Positions 16,773 through 24,694 of a stretch of 49,222 nucleotides of DNA are shown here, piece after piece. This DNA comes from Clostridiales bacterium (lineage in GTDB: Bacteria > Bacillota > Clostridia > Oscillospirales > CAG-272). The DNA is taken from positions 1 to 49,222 of the forward strand of contig DUUJ01000023.1 in assembly GCA_012841635.1 (NCBI GenBank), given 5' to 3'. Every line of letters begins with the position of its first letter. Position 1 is the first letter of the stretch. The position numbers and the translations under genes are program-made. The notes under the pieces were generated by a model. The model was not told where the DNA came from, ran no database searches, and worked only from the letters and a program-made list of their open reading frames with translations.

Positions 16773-17996
16773 ATGTCCGAGAACAACAATCTCAACCCCA
16801 ACTCGATCGATCTTTCCGCCGTATCCGCAAGCGCTTCGATGCCCGAGCTGACTTTAAAAACCGGTACCGCCGAGGAAAATATCGCGCCTGCGCCTCAGCT
16901 TACACAGACGGCTCAGCAGGCCGCCGTCGACACATCTCTCGACGAGTCCAAGCTTTCGCCCGAAGAACAGAAGCTTGTAACTGATTTTTCAAAGAAGATA
17001 GACCTCAGCGACTCCACCATGGTAATGACATACGGCGGAACCGCTCAGCACAAGGTCGCAGAATTCAGCGACTCCGCGCTTTCCACCGTCCGCACAAAAG
17101 ACTTGGGCGATACCGGAGAAATGATCCTCGATCTCGTCGGTCAGCTGCGCTCCTTCTCTGCCGTGGAAGACGACAATAAGCCTTTCAAATGGTTCCGCCG
17201 TCAGGCAGACAAACTCGCCGACATGAAGAACAGGTATGACAAAGTCGAAGTATCGGTTGACAAGATAGCCACCGAACTTGAAAATCATCAGGTCCAGCTG
17301 CTCAAAGACATTTCGATAATGGATAAACTCTATCAGGTCAATCTTACAAACTTCAAGGAGCTGACCCTTTATATAATCGCCGGAAACAAAGCCCTCAATT
17401 CCGCCAGAACCACAAAGCTCAAGGAGCTCACCGAAAAGGCTCACAAGACGGGGCTTCCGGAAGACGCTCAGGCGGCAAACGACTACGCTCAGCTCTGTGA
17501 CCGCTTCGAGAAGAAGCTGCACGACCTTGAGCTTACAAGGATGGTCGCGATACAGTCGGCTCCGCAGATCCGGCTGATCCAGAACAACGATACCATAATG
17601 ACGGAAAAGATTCAGACGACCATTATGAACACCATCCCGCTCTGGAAATCCCAGATGCTGATCGCATTGGGGCTTCAGCACAGCCAGCAGGCGCTCGCCG
17701 CTCAGAAAGCCGTCACCGACACGACAAACCAGCTTCTAAAAAAGAATGCCGATTTGCTCAAAACCGGAACCATCGCGGTGGCTAAAGAAGCCGAGCGCGG
17801 TATCGTAGATATCGAAACGCTGAATTACACCAATCAGCAGCTTATATCGACTCTTGACGAGGTTCTGAAGATACAGAACGAAGGCAGAGCGAAACGCCGC
17901 AGCGCCGAAACCGAACTGAGACGGATAGAAGGCGAGCTCAAAAACAAACTGCTCGACATACAGACCTATCAGAGCAGCGATGCGGCTCAGCAATAA
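16773..17996 (+). CDS. telA: TelA-family toxic anion resistance protein
   Basis: A 407-residue soluble, mostly alpha-helical protein. After a 55-residue disordered start it follows the TelA family pattern: the DFSKKIDLSDSTMVMTYG block, an FSDSALSTVRTKDLGDTGEM block, a WFRRQADKL segment, and long coiled-coil helices to the end. The family length (about 380-400) is matched. TelA proteins are linked to resistance to tellurite and cell-envelope-active agents, by an unknown mechanism. The gene lies 45 bp after xpaC with an AAGAGG ribosome-binding site, and a lemA-like gene follows 20 bp later, so all are probably one operon. Confidence 0.92.
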   Translation: MSENNNLNPNSIDLSAVSASASMPELTLKTGTAEENIAPAPQLTQTAQQAAVDTSLDESKLSPEEQKLVTDFSKKIDLSDSTMVMTYGGTAQHKVAEFSDSALSTVRTKDLGDTGEMILDLVGQLRSFSAVEDDNKPFKWFRRQADKLADMKNRYDKVEVSVDKIATELENHQVQLLKDISIMDKLYQVNLTNFKELTLYIIAGNKALNSARTTKLKELTEKAHKTGLPEDAQAANDYAQLCDRFEKKLHDLELTRMVAIQSAPQIRLIQNNDTIMTEKIQTTIMNTIPLWKSQMLIALGLQHSQQALAAQKAVTDTTNQLLKKNADLLKTGTIAVAKEAERGIVDIETLNYTNQQLISTLDEVLKIQNEGRAKRRSAETELRRIEGELKNKLLDIQTYQSSDAAQQ

Positions 17997-18016
17997 TTTA
18001 AAAGGAATCTTATTAA

Positions 18017-18580
18017 ATGATAAAACGTTTGTCAGAAATAAACCTCAGCCGCGGCGCGGGAATCGCGATAATGATCGCGCTGATAATCCTTTCCCTGCTG
18101 CTCGGTTGTCTTCGCTCGCTGCTGCCGGAATATCTTAAGGTAAAAAAAGCGTTTAATAACGGCGCTTACGGCGACGGTTTTTCGATCTCGGCCGACCTTT
18201 CGAAATTAGGCGAAAGCGCCTGGAACATGGCGGCTCTGGCGGAGCAGGCGATCGGAGAAACCGACAATGTAAAGAAGGTAAAGCAGGCACGCAGGGCGCT
18301 TGACGATGCAAAAAACATCAAAGACAAGCACACCGCATATACGGCGCTGACATACGCATCCGAAAAGTTATACGCCGAAGCGGCTGATGACGAGCGGCTG
18401 AGCGAAACTCAGGCAAAGCTGATCAAACAATGCTATACCGATATTCACAGCCGGATACTGACCATCAAAGGCGACGAATACAACGAGATGGCTGCGGATT
18501 ACAACAAAAAGGTATCCGGATTCCCCGCCCGCTATATCGGCTTGCTGGTGGGGGTAAGAGAAGCCGAACTGTTTGAATGA
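18017..18580 (+). CDS. LemA-like membrane-anchored protein
   Basis: A 187-residue protein with one N-terminal membrane helix (about 15-35) and a helical extracytoplasmic or cytoplasmic domain. The C-terminal part has the LemA hallmark order: an E(K/N)LY segment, a long helix with conserved Asn/Tyr (DYNKKV), FPARYIG and a closing LFE. It is diverged from LemA in the first helices. LemA and TPM proteins are frequent neighbours, and the TPM gene here starts inside this gene's stop codon (ATGA overlap at 18577-18580). That supports the assignment. AAAGGA precedes the start. Function unknown; an envelope-linked role with the TPM protein is inferred. Confidence 0.65.
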   Translation: MIKRLSEINLSRGAGIAIMIALIILSLLLGCLRSLLPEYLKVKKAFNNGAYGDGFSISADLSKLGESAWNMAALAEQAIGETDNVKKVKQARRALDDAKNIKDKHTAYTALTYASEKLYAEAADDERLSETQAKLIKQCYTDIHSRILTIKGDEYNEMAADYNKKVSGFPARYIGLLVGVREAELFE

Positions 18581-19635
18581 CGAGAAAATCAAAAGGCAGA
18601 TTGTCGATATTTGCCGTTTTCCTGATACTGCTTACGGTTTTAGCGGCACCTGCTGCCGCTTTTTCCGTTCCCGAAAAGCCGGATAACAGCGCCGTTTACG
18701 ACGACACCGGACTGATATCCGCCGAGACCCGGGAATATCTGATTGCTCTGAACGATATGCTGTATGAAAACTGCCGCGGTCAGACGGTCATAGCCATGTT
18801 TACCGGGATCGGCGGAGAGGATATCGCGGAGTATGCAAAGCAGTGCTTCAACGAATGGGGAGTCGGCGAGAGCGAATACAACAGGGGCGTTCTGTTCCTG
18901 ATGAGCGCCGCCGAAGACGACTACTGGGCGGTACAGGGCAAGGGGCTGGAAGACAGTCTGACATCCGGCGAGATCGGCACCATCCTTGACGAATCCGTCG
19001 AATCTTATTTCGCCGCGAAGGATTACGACGGCGCGGCGAAGGCTTTTGCAGAAGCCGTATATAAAAAGCTCGCCGGGATATACGGTTTTTCCGGCAAGCT
19101 GCCGAATGAACCGGCGTATTCCGGAAAAACAAAGCTGACAGAAACCGCCGCGGAAGAATATTTTTCCGGAACTCCGGAGAACGAATACGGCTATACCTTC
19201 GCCGACCGGGTACGGGATTTTTTCAATAATATCTTCTCGGCGTTATTCAATTTTGCCGGTATATTTTTTATAATCATTGCAATTATTGCTTTCATAATTA
19301 TTCTTTCCTCCTGCAACTGCGGCTGTTGTGATCTATGCAGATGCTGCGGCTGCTGCAGAAACGACTTCGGAGGAGGCGGTTACGGAGGAAGTAATTTCGG
19401 AGGAAGCAGCTTCGGAGGAAGCAGCTTCCGCGGAAACAGCTACCGCGGCTCTTCCGTCGGAGGCTCCAGTTTCGGCGGCAGCCGACGTCCGACAGGCGGC
19501 AGTTCTTCCGGCGGCTCCGGTCGTTCTTTCGGAGGTTCACGTGGCAGCAGCGGGGGCAGCCGAAGCAGCAGCCGAAGCGGCGGTTTCGGCGGAGGTTCTA
19601 CCCGAGGGGGCGGAGCCGGCCGCGGAAGGAGATAA
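18577..19635 (+). CDS. TPM-domain exported membrane protein with Cys cluster and Gly/Ser-rich tail
   Basis: 352 residues: signal peptide (1-28), a TPM domain (about 35-170) with DDTGLIS, NRGVLFLMS and GKGLED elements, a second linker, a transmembrane helix near 225-247, then nine cysteines within 15 residues. The last 85 residues are Gly/Ser-rich repeats of the GGSSF type. TPM domains occur in YgcG-like proteins and in the photosystem II repair factor TLP18.3, which has phosphatase activity; activity here is not established. The tail lies on the opposite membrane face to the TPM domain. It is the last gene of the xpaC-telA-lemA unit. Repeats of TTCGGAGGAAGCAGC at 19394-19440 make the tail prone to length change. 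Confidence 0.82.
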   Translation: MTRKSKGRLSIFAVFLILLTVLAAPAAAFSVPEKPDNSAVYDDTGLISAETREYLIALNDMLYENCRGQTVIAMFTGIGGEDIAEYAKQCFNEWGVGESEYNRGVLFLMSAAEDDYWAVQGKGLEDSLTSGEIGTILDESVESYFAAKDYDGAAKAFAEAVYKKLAGIYGFSGKLPNEPAYSGKTKLTETAAEEYFSGTPENEYGYTFADRVRDFFNNIFSALFNFAGIFFIIIAIIAFIIILSSCNCGCCDLCRCCGCCRNDFGGGGYGGSNFGGSSFGGSSFRGNSYRGSSVGGSSFGGSRRPTGGSSSGGSGRSFGGSRGSSGGSRSSSRSGGFGGGSTRGGGAGRGRR

Positions 19636-19725
19636 ATCCTTCGTTGTATTTAAGCAAAACAACCGGCAGCCGGGAGCTGACTGCAGTCATTTCTACGCAT
19701 AAAAACACGAATTTCGAAAAAACCC

Positions 19726-19754
19726 TTGACAAACAATTCAAAATGAGGTATAAT
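19726..19754 (+). promoter_or_regulatory. Consensus promoter of tRNA-Arg
   Basis: TTGACA (19726-19731), a 17-bp spacer and TATAAT (19749-19754) match the sigma-A consensus exactly. The tRNA begins 27 bp after the -10 box. Confidence 0.9.
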
Positions 19755-19781
19755 ATATATCGCACATGAAAGATGTGTGAT

Positions 19782-19859
19782 GCGTTTGTAGCTCAGCCTG
19801 GATAGAGTGCCCGGCTACGAACCGGTAGGTCGGGGGTTCGAATCCCTCCAGACGCGCCA
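19782..19859 (+). tRNA. tRNA-Arg (anticodon ACG)
   Basis: The sequence folds into a full cloverleaf. The 7-bp acceptor stem GCGTTTG/CAGACGC has one G-U pair; the D arm is GCTC/GAGT; the anticodon loop is CTACGAA with ACG at 19817-19819; the T arm carries GGTTCGAATCC; and an encoded CCA ends the gene at 19859. Wobble inosine at A34 would read CGU, CGC and CGA codons. The outermost anticodon-stem pair (27-43) is a C-U mismatch; the other four pairs are G-C. It is a single isolated tRNA gene with its own promoter and terminator. Confidence 0.95.
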
Positions 19860-19862
19860 GAT

Positions 19863-19904
19863 AAGGTAGCAGGTTTTGATACAAAGTCTGCTGCCTTTTC
19901 TTTT
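19863..19904 (+). terminator. Intrinsic terminator after tRNA-Arg
   Basis: AAGGTAGCAG (19863-19872) pairs with CTGCTGCCTT (19888-19897) and is followed by TTTTCTTTT. It begins four bases after the tRNA CCA end. The remaining bases to 19991 are AT-rich with nothing recognisable. Confidence 0.85.
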
Positions 19905-19991
19905 GCAGAAACTTTTTGAAATTAAAAATTTTCAGTAAATACAATCCATAAAACAACCACACCTGACTTTACTCAATACACAACGCATGCA

Positions 19992-20041
19992 AATTCCTAT
20001 TCCGAGAATTTCAATATTTTGATTTTCTCGGAATAGGAATT
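19992..20041. repeat. Perfect 17-bp inverted repeat upstream of the AAA/DUF4143 ATPase gene
   Basis: AATTCCTATTCCGAGAA (19992-20008) is the exact reverse complement of the segment 20025-20041, with a 16-base loop that itself contains TCAA/TTGA. It ends 25 bp before the start codon, ahead of a GGAGGTG ribosome-binding site. There is no U-tract behind it, so it is not an ordinary terminator. An operator, an RNA control hairpin, or a relic repeat from insertion are all possible. Confidence 0.7.
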
Positions 20042-20066
20042 ATATAAAAAGATTTGGAGGTGCGTT

Positions 20067-21260
20067 ATGAGACTGATTGAGCGAACTTTTTATTTGAATC
20101 AACTTAAGCAAGTCAAAGGTGTTCCGGATATAAAAGTTGTAACCGGAATACGACGCTGCGGCAAATCGAAACTAATGGCATCCTGTGAGGAATATATCCG
20201 CCTAGTTGATCGCAAAGCGAATATAATCAGCATAGATTACAGCGATATTAAGTATGAGAACCTGAAAAATTATCAGGCTCTGAATTTATATGTGGAAGAA
20301 CGCCATATCGGTTCAAAGAATAATTACCTCTTCATAGATGAGGTTCAAATGTGCGAAGGTTTTGAATTTGCATTGAATAGTCTTCACGCATCGGAAAAAT
20401 ATGATATATATGTAACCGGCTTAAATGCGTTTTTGCTCAGCAGCGACCTTGCCACACTTTTTACAGGCAGAACATTCAGCATTGAGCTGTTTCCGTTTTC
20501 TTTGCGAGAATACATGGAATATTTTGAAAAGACGGATGTTCAAGAAGCTTTTATAGAATACAGAAAAATCGGGGGAATGTCCGGGTCATATGTATATCAC
20601 GACGAAGAGAGCAGGATCAGGTATTTAAACGATGTCTTTGATACGCTTGTAATCCGGGATATCGTTCAAAAATACAGAATCCGAAATACGCCGCTTTTGG
20701 AGAAAATAACAGATTTCCTTATGGACAATGTTTCAAATCTTGTATCTGCAAATAAAATGACGGAAACATTGCTTTCGAACAAGACCAGAACGAGCGACAA
20801 AACAGTCGGCACATATATATCATACCTATGCAATGCATTTGCCTTTTATCGCATCAGAAGATATGACATAAGGGGAAAGAAATACCTGGCTTCGAATGAC
20901 AAGTATTATCTTGCCGATCCTGCATTCAGAAATGCCCGACTTGGCAGCCGCAACCCGGATTTCGGCAGAATGTCAGAAAACCTCGTTGCATTGGAACTGT
21001 TAAGACGCGGATACGAAGTTTATGCCGGTGTATTATACAAGAAAGAAATCGATTTTGTCGCGATTAAACAAAACGAGAAGCTGTATATTCAAGTAGCGGA
21101 ATTCATCGACAATCCGGAAACGTTTGAACGGGAATACTCGTCGTTGTTGGCTATCAATGATGCCTATCCAAAAATGATTCTGGCAAGAACACGTCAAGAG
21201 CCTTATCAATATGAGGGAATTATAATAAGAGATATCGCAGATTGGCTTTATGACAACTGA
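20067..21260 (+). CDS. AAA ATPase of the DUF4143 family
   Basis: A 397-residue P-loop protein with Walker A GIRRCGKS (27-34), Walker B YLFIDEVQ (D91, E92) and a sensor-like TGLNAFLLSSD segment. A winged-helix-like middle and a C-terminal DUF4143 domain follow, with the IDFVA and YIQVAEF elements of a restriction-endonuclease-like fold. These single-gene ATPases are common in anaerobic bacteria and archaea, often patchily distributed; their role is unknown, with DNA-linked or defence functions suggested. The gene is AT-richer than its surroundings and uses codons such as ATA, AGA and TTA more freely. It stands alone between a tRNA gene and an inverted repeat, consistent with horizontal gain. 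It has a strong GGAGG ribosome-binding site. Confidence 0.88.
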   Translation: MRLIERTFYLNQLKQVKGVPDIKVVTGIRRCGKSKLMASCEEYIRLVDRKANIISIDYSDIKYENLKNYQALNLYVEERHIGSKNNYLFIDEVQMCEGFEFALNSLHASEKYDIYVTGLNAFLLSSDLATLFTGRTFSIELFPFSLREYMEYFEKTDVQEAFIEYRKIGGMSGSYVYHDEESRIRYLNDVFDTLVIRDIVQKYRIRNTPLLEKITDFLMDNVSNLVSANKMTETLLSNKTRTSDKTVGTYISYLCNAFAFYRIRRYDIRGKKYLASNDKYYLADPAFRNARLGSRNPDFGRMSENLVALELLRRGYEVYAGVLYKKEIDFVAIKQNEKLYIQVAEFIDNPETFEREYSSLLAINDAYPKMILARTRQEPYQYEGIIIRDIADWLYDN

Positions 21261-21424
21261 AAACTCCCGGTTTGTTTTAAACGCACACCGGCCCTATGTA
21301 TAGAAATACTGTCAGCATAAGGTTTCTTTTCTTTTTTCTACGGCATATCTGCTGTTTTTTGGCAAGCGTTGATTCAATTAAAGTAAGATAATTGTTAATT
21401 TTTTGATTTAAGAACCGTCTGCTA

Positions 21425-21454
21425 TTGTATTATGTGGCTGTTTAGTAGTATAAT
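21425..21454 (+). promoter_or_regulatory. Promoter of the exported-protein gene pair
   Basis: TTGTAT (21425-21430), an 18-bp spacer and a perfect TATAAT (21449-21454) lie 73 bp before the first gene. The rest of the gap 21261-21527 is AT-rich and holds no ORF or clear terminator. Confidence 0.55.
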
Positions 21455-21527
21455 ATATATAATTACGTTAATTTAATAAGAACACACCCGAAATTACAAT
21501 CACCGAAAACAAAAGGAGCAATTCCGG

Positions 21528-23117
21528 ATGAAAAAACCATTCCGCCGTATAATCGCGCTGCTGCTCGCAGCCTGCTGTCTTTACTCTTTTTCCGGCTGCG
21601 CGAGCGTTAAAGACATTATTTCGACCCTGATTAAAATAAAAGAAAAATACGGCAGCGAAGAAACCACAACTTTTGAAACAGATCTGCCGGAAACCTTGGC
21701 TGAGGCCGATACAACGGCTTCCGAAACGGTAAATCCGATTAATGCCGAAGAAGAACCTGCCGCCGACAGCAGCGTCACATTCCGGGAATATATAGTTCCG
21801 GCCGTTTTCGCCCTCTCCTTCACAAACTATTCGGTCGATGAATATAAAGCCCTATCCGATCCGAACACTTTATGGGAAGCTCTCGGATGGTATACCGGAT
21901 ATCTTTACATGTCCGACGGAACGACTGAGCTTTCAAAGGAAACGATAGCCGTTCTGACAAAACTGTTCTGCGGCTCCGACGAATTTATCGACTGCCCCGC
22001 CGATTTCATTGACGGAGAATACATCGAGAAAAGAGTCGCGACATACAGTTTCCCCGGCTTCTGCTACATGATGGAAGATTATTTCGGCGATGAAGGAACA
22101 ATGCAATTTGCCGTCGAAACGGACGGCTTTGCGGTTTACTCGCATATTCTGGAAATCATCGACGGCGAGGGAATTTACACGACCGACTATGAATGGTACT
22201 TCGAAGAGTCCGGCGGAAACCCGCCGTATGCGCTGACGGATTATGCGCTGCCTTCTCTCGGAGAAGACTATTACGACGGCGAGTATTATCTTGTATCGGC
22301 AGATGAGCTTGAAGAGTATATCGATATCAACAACATGCAGCACGTCTGTCTTGCCGACGGCAACCGGGTATTTATCGATTACAGCGCAACTTACGACGAT
22401 ATGCCGGAAGGCGAAGGAATCTATCAGCAGTCGTATTATGAGCGGAGAGACGGCTGGCTTGCCGTATCTTTTCTTTCGTCTGACAGCGTAAGCGGCGAAT
22501 ACTGGGGCGGATATTACCGCGGCTTCAACTACTGGCATGACTTTGAAAGCGGCAGAATGATCTGCACGATCGAAGCGGCAACCGAAGCGCCGGAATGGCA
22601 ATACGACAATGTGATTAACTTCCATTTAATCGATCCGATTGAATTGGGGCTGGATGTCTGGGGCATATATACCGATTACGGGACAATCGAACTTTCCTAC
22701 GTTATAGAATACGCAGATACCGAATATACATATTATGTAATAACCGAAATCGATGCCGAGAGCAAGCTTATTCAGTTTGTAAAAACCTATTCGGTCTTCT
22801 CTCCGGGTACCGATTCGGAATCTCATTCCTATACAGAATATACCTGCTATTACAACGATGAGCTTGACGATGAGTTCGTTTCATACTATACGCAGAATTT
22901 CGATGAGATGGAAAACAACACCCGCACGGTAACCGTTAATTATCCCTCTATCGATGAAAACTATAATGCGGCATACGAGGTCCCGAAGACTTGGGAGCTC
23001 ATACCCGCCGGATACAGTTACGAACAGCTATATCTAAACAAAGGTCTGACGAAAAGCTACGAATACCCCGGAGACAATATTAACTACGAAATCTGGGCAA
23101 GTATGGCGGTCGGCTGA
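21528..23117 (+). CDS. Exported lipoprotein of unknown function, paralogue 1
   Basis: 529 residues. A basic start, hydrophobic core and FSGC at 21-24 indicate a lipoprotein signal. A Glu/Thr-rich linker follows, then a large acidic, Tyr-rich domain. I do not recognise the domain. It shares a layout with the next gene: VFALS, then LWEALGWYTGYLY, then an IDCP motif, and near the end a YEYPGDNINYEIW strand. The two are therefore diverged paralogues. Pairing with a second secreted copy and with zinc-ribbon/TPM genes suggests a cell-surface role, but nothing indicates an enzymatic activity. A good AAAGGAG site precedes the ATG. Confidence 0.7.
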   Translation: MKKPFRRIIALLLAACCLYSFSGCASVKDIISTLIKIKEKYGSEETTTFETDLPETLAEADTTASETVNPINAEEEPAADSSVTFREYIVPAVFALSFTNYSVDEYKALSDPNTLWEALGWYTGYLYMSDGTTELSKETIAVLTKLFCGSDEFIDCPADFIDGEYIEKRVATYSFPGFCYMMEDYFGDEGTMQFAVETDGFAVYSHILEIIDGEGIYTTDYEWYFEESGGNPPYALTDYALPSLGEDYYDGEYYLVSADELEEYIDINNMQHVCLADGNRVFIDYSATYDDMPEGEGIYQQSYYERRDGWLAVSFLSSDSVSGEYWGGYYRGFNYWHDFESGRMICTIEAATEAPEWQYDNVINFHLIDPIELGLDVWGIYTDYGTIELSYVIEYADTEYTYYVITEIDAESKLIQFVKTYSVFSPGTDSESHSYTEYTCYYNDELDDEFVSYYTQNFDEMENNTRTVTVNYPSIDENYNAAYEVPKTWELIPAGYSYEQLYLNKGLTKSYEYPGDNINYEIWASMAVG

Positions 23118-23200
23118 TTCCGTTCATCCTTCCCTCCCTGACCGGCAACGGTTTTATTTAATTGTTTGACGCAAAATAATATCGAAAGGACATATATTCA

Positions 23201-24646
23201 ATGTCAAGAATCGCAAGAAGAACGCTTTCTCTGATTTTGGTTTTGCTGATGGCCGCATCAGCCGGACTTTCCGTCTTTGCCGAAGGCGTGCCGGACGACG
23301 GAATGACGGCGCCGCAGCGAAAATTCCACAGAACCGTTTTGCCCTATGTCTTCGCCCTTTCCTGTGCCTATGTGGGTATCAGCGATACAGGCGCTGTCAA
23401 GACCCCCGACAAGATGTGGGATGCTATGGGCTGGTATACCGCCTACAAATATCTGGAGACGGGAACCGATTACCTGACCGCTCACGAAGCCGCCGGATTC
23501 CAGGAGGCGGTCTATCCGGGCGGCAACATGATAGACTGTCCGCAGCGTCTTCTTGACTGCGGCGTCGTCGAAAAAGATTACCTGGGCGGACCGATAGGCA
23601 ATGTTTTTTACTTCCCCTATCATATCGCTTTCGCTGAAAATCTTCTTGACAATGCGATAGAATTAAAGACCGAATATGCCGGCATCCGCAAGATTGCAGC
23701 CGAGCTTACTCTGAATATACCGGGGGAAACGGTGGTTTACAATTACAGCTTTACATTCCGTCCGAACGATGTAAAGGTAAGCAAAGCCTTAAAGCAGTTC
23801 CGGCCGACATATGTGATCAACAAAATCTGTGTGTCGATATCCGACGCGGCCGCCGAAGCGGAAGAACTGAGCGAGACAAGCATTATCGATTCCCTGCTTA
23901 GGCGGCGTAATTCGATAAGAGCGGTAAGCGAATCCCCGGACCGAAAGACCGTTACTTTATATTACATCAGAAATAATGCGACTTGTATGCTCGCCAGGAC
24001 AAAATTCAGCGACGGGACGAGCGCGGTTAACGGCATTTTCAAAAACTTTGTTTACAAAAAAGACAAGTCAACCGATAACCGGGTGTTTGCTTATTCCGAT
24101 TTAAGGGGCGGAACCGACTTTTGCGCAAATCTCGGCTCGGAATCGATGATCATAAACGACACCCTTTTCCTTGAAAGCGAGGGGGAAAAGAATTCCGTGT
24201 ACGGCGCCTTTGTACTTGGCAAGGAAGGACTCGAATGCTTCCGCTATACGATTGACAAATCGACGCTTTTATGCCGGAAAGCCGAATGGTGCACCTTTTA
24301 CGGATACCAGGATTACTCCGAGAACGGAGAAGCTACCGGAAATTATGACATGGAATTTGACTACGCCAATATTTCATACGAATACAATGTCAGCGTTGAT
24401 GACAGCGCTTATATAGACTGCTGGAATCTGAAGCTGAGAACCGTCACCGTAGTTTATATAATCGACGAAGCCGACTCCGCCGACAGATACGAGTACCGGG
24501 TTTCGATGCCTTACAACTGGGAATATCTTCCGATCGAAGCCGTCGAAAATCCCGGAATTGTCTATCTCGATGCAGCCTGCCAAAGAGAGTACAGCTATCC
24601 TGGCAACAGCACGGATTATACCGTATACGTTAAAATCGACGGTTGA
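23201..24646 (+). CDS. Secreted protein of unknown function, paralogue 2
   Basis: 481 residues with a Sec signal peptide ending SVFAEG and no lipobox, so it is probably secreted or released. The N-terminal half repeats the order seen in the upstream gene: LPYVFALS, a KMWDAMGWYTAYKY helix, an IDCP motif, and a final YSYPGNSTDYTVYV strand. Overall identity is low, but length and motif order agree, so the pair arose by an old duplication. It starts 83 bp after the first gene behind AAAGGA. Function is not recognisable from motifs; the lipid-anchored and free forms could act together. Confidence 0.68.
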   Translation: MSRIARRTLSLILVLLMAASAGLSVFAEGVPDDGMTAPQRKFHRTVLPYVFALSCAYVGISDTGAVKTPDKMWDAMGWYTAYKYLETGTDYLTAHEAAGFQEAVYPGGNMIDCPQRLLDCGVVEKDYLGGPIGNVFYFPYHIAFAENLLDNAIELKTEYAGIRKIAAELTLNIPGETVVYNYSFTFRPNDVKVSKALKQFRPTYVINKICVSISDAAAEAEELSETSIIDSLLRRRNSIRAVSESPDRKTVTLYYIRNNATCMLARTKFSDGTSAVNGIFKNFVYKKDKSTDNRVFAYSDLRGGTDFCANLGSESMIINDTLFLESEGEKNSVYGAFVLGKEGLECFRYTIDKSTLLCRKAEWCTFYGYQDYSENGEATGNYDMEFDYANISYEYNVSVDDSAYIDCWNLKLRTVTVVYIIDEADSADRYEYRVSMPYNWEYLPIEAVENPGIVYLDAACQREYSYPGNSTDYTVYVKIDG

Positions 24647-24694
24647 AACGACACGGCTTGCGCCGATAATTTTTTTGCAAAGGAGCTGACTTAA

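Noticed and set aside
19394-19440. Short 15-bp direct repeats as a possible regulatory array
   Set aside because: They are in frame inside the TPM gene and encode its GGSSF tail repeats.
19298-19702. Open frames on both strands over the Gly/Ser-rich tail of the TPM gene, including an Ala/Glu-rich plus-strand frame
   Set aside because: They are shadows of the repetitive GGA/AGC codons of the real gene; no ribosome-binding site and no recognisable protein.
19782-21527. Integrase-type island with attachment sites at the tRNA-Arg gene
   Set aside because: No integrase gene and no duplicate of the tRNA 3' end were found downstream of the ATPase gene.
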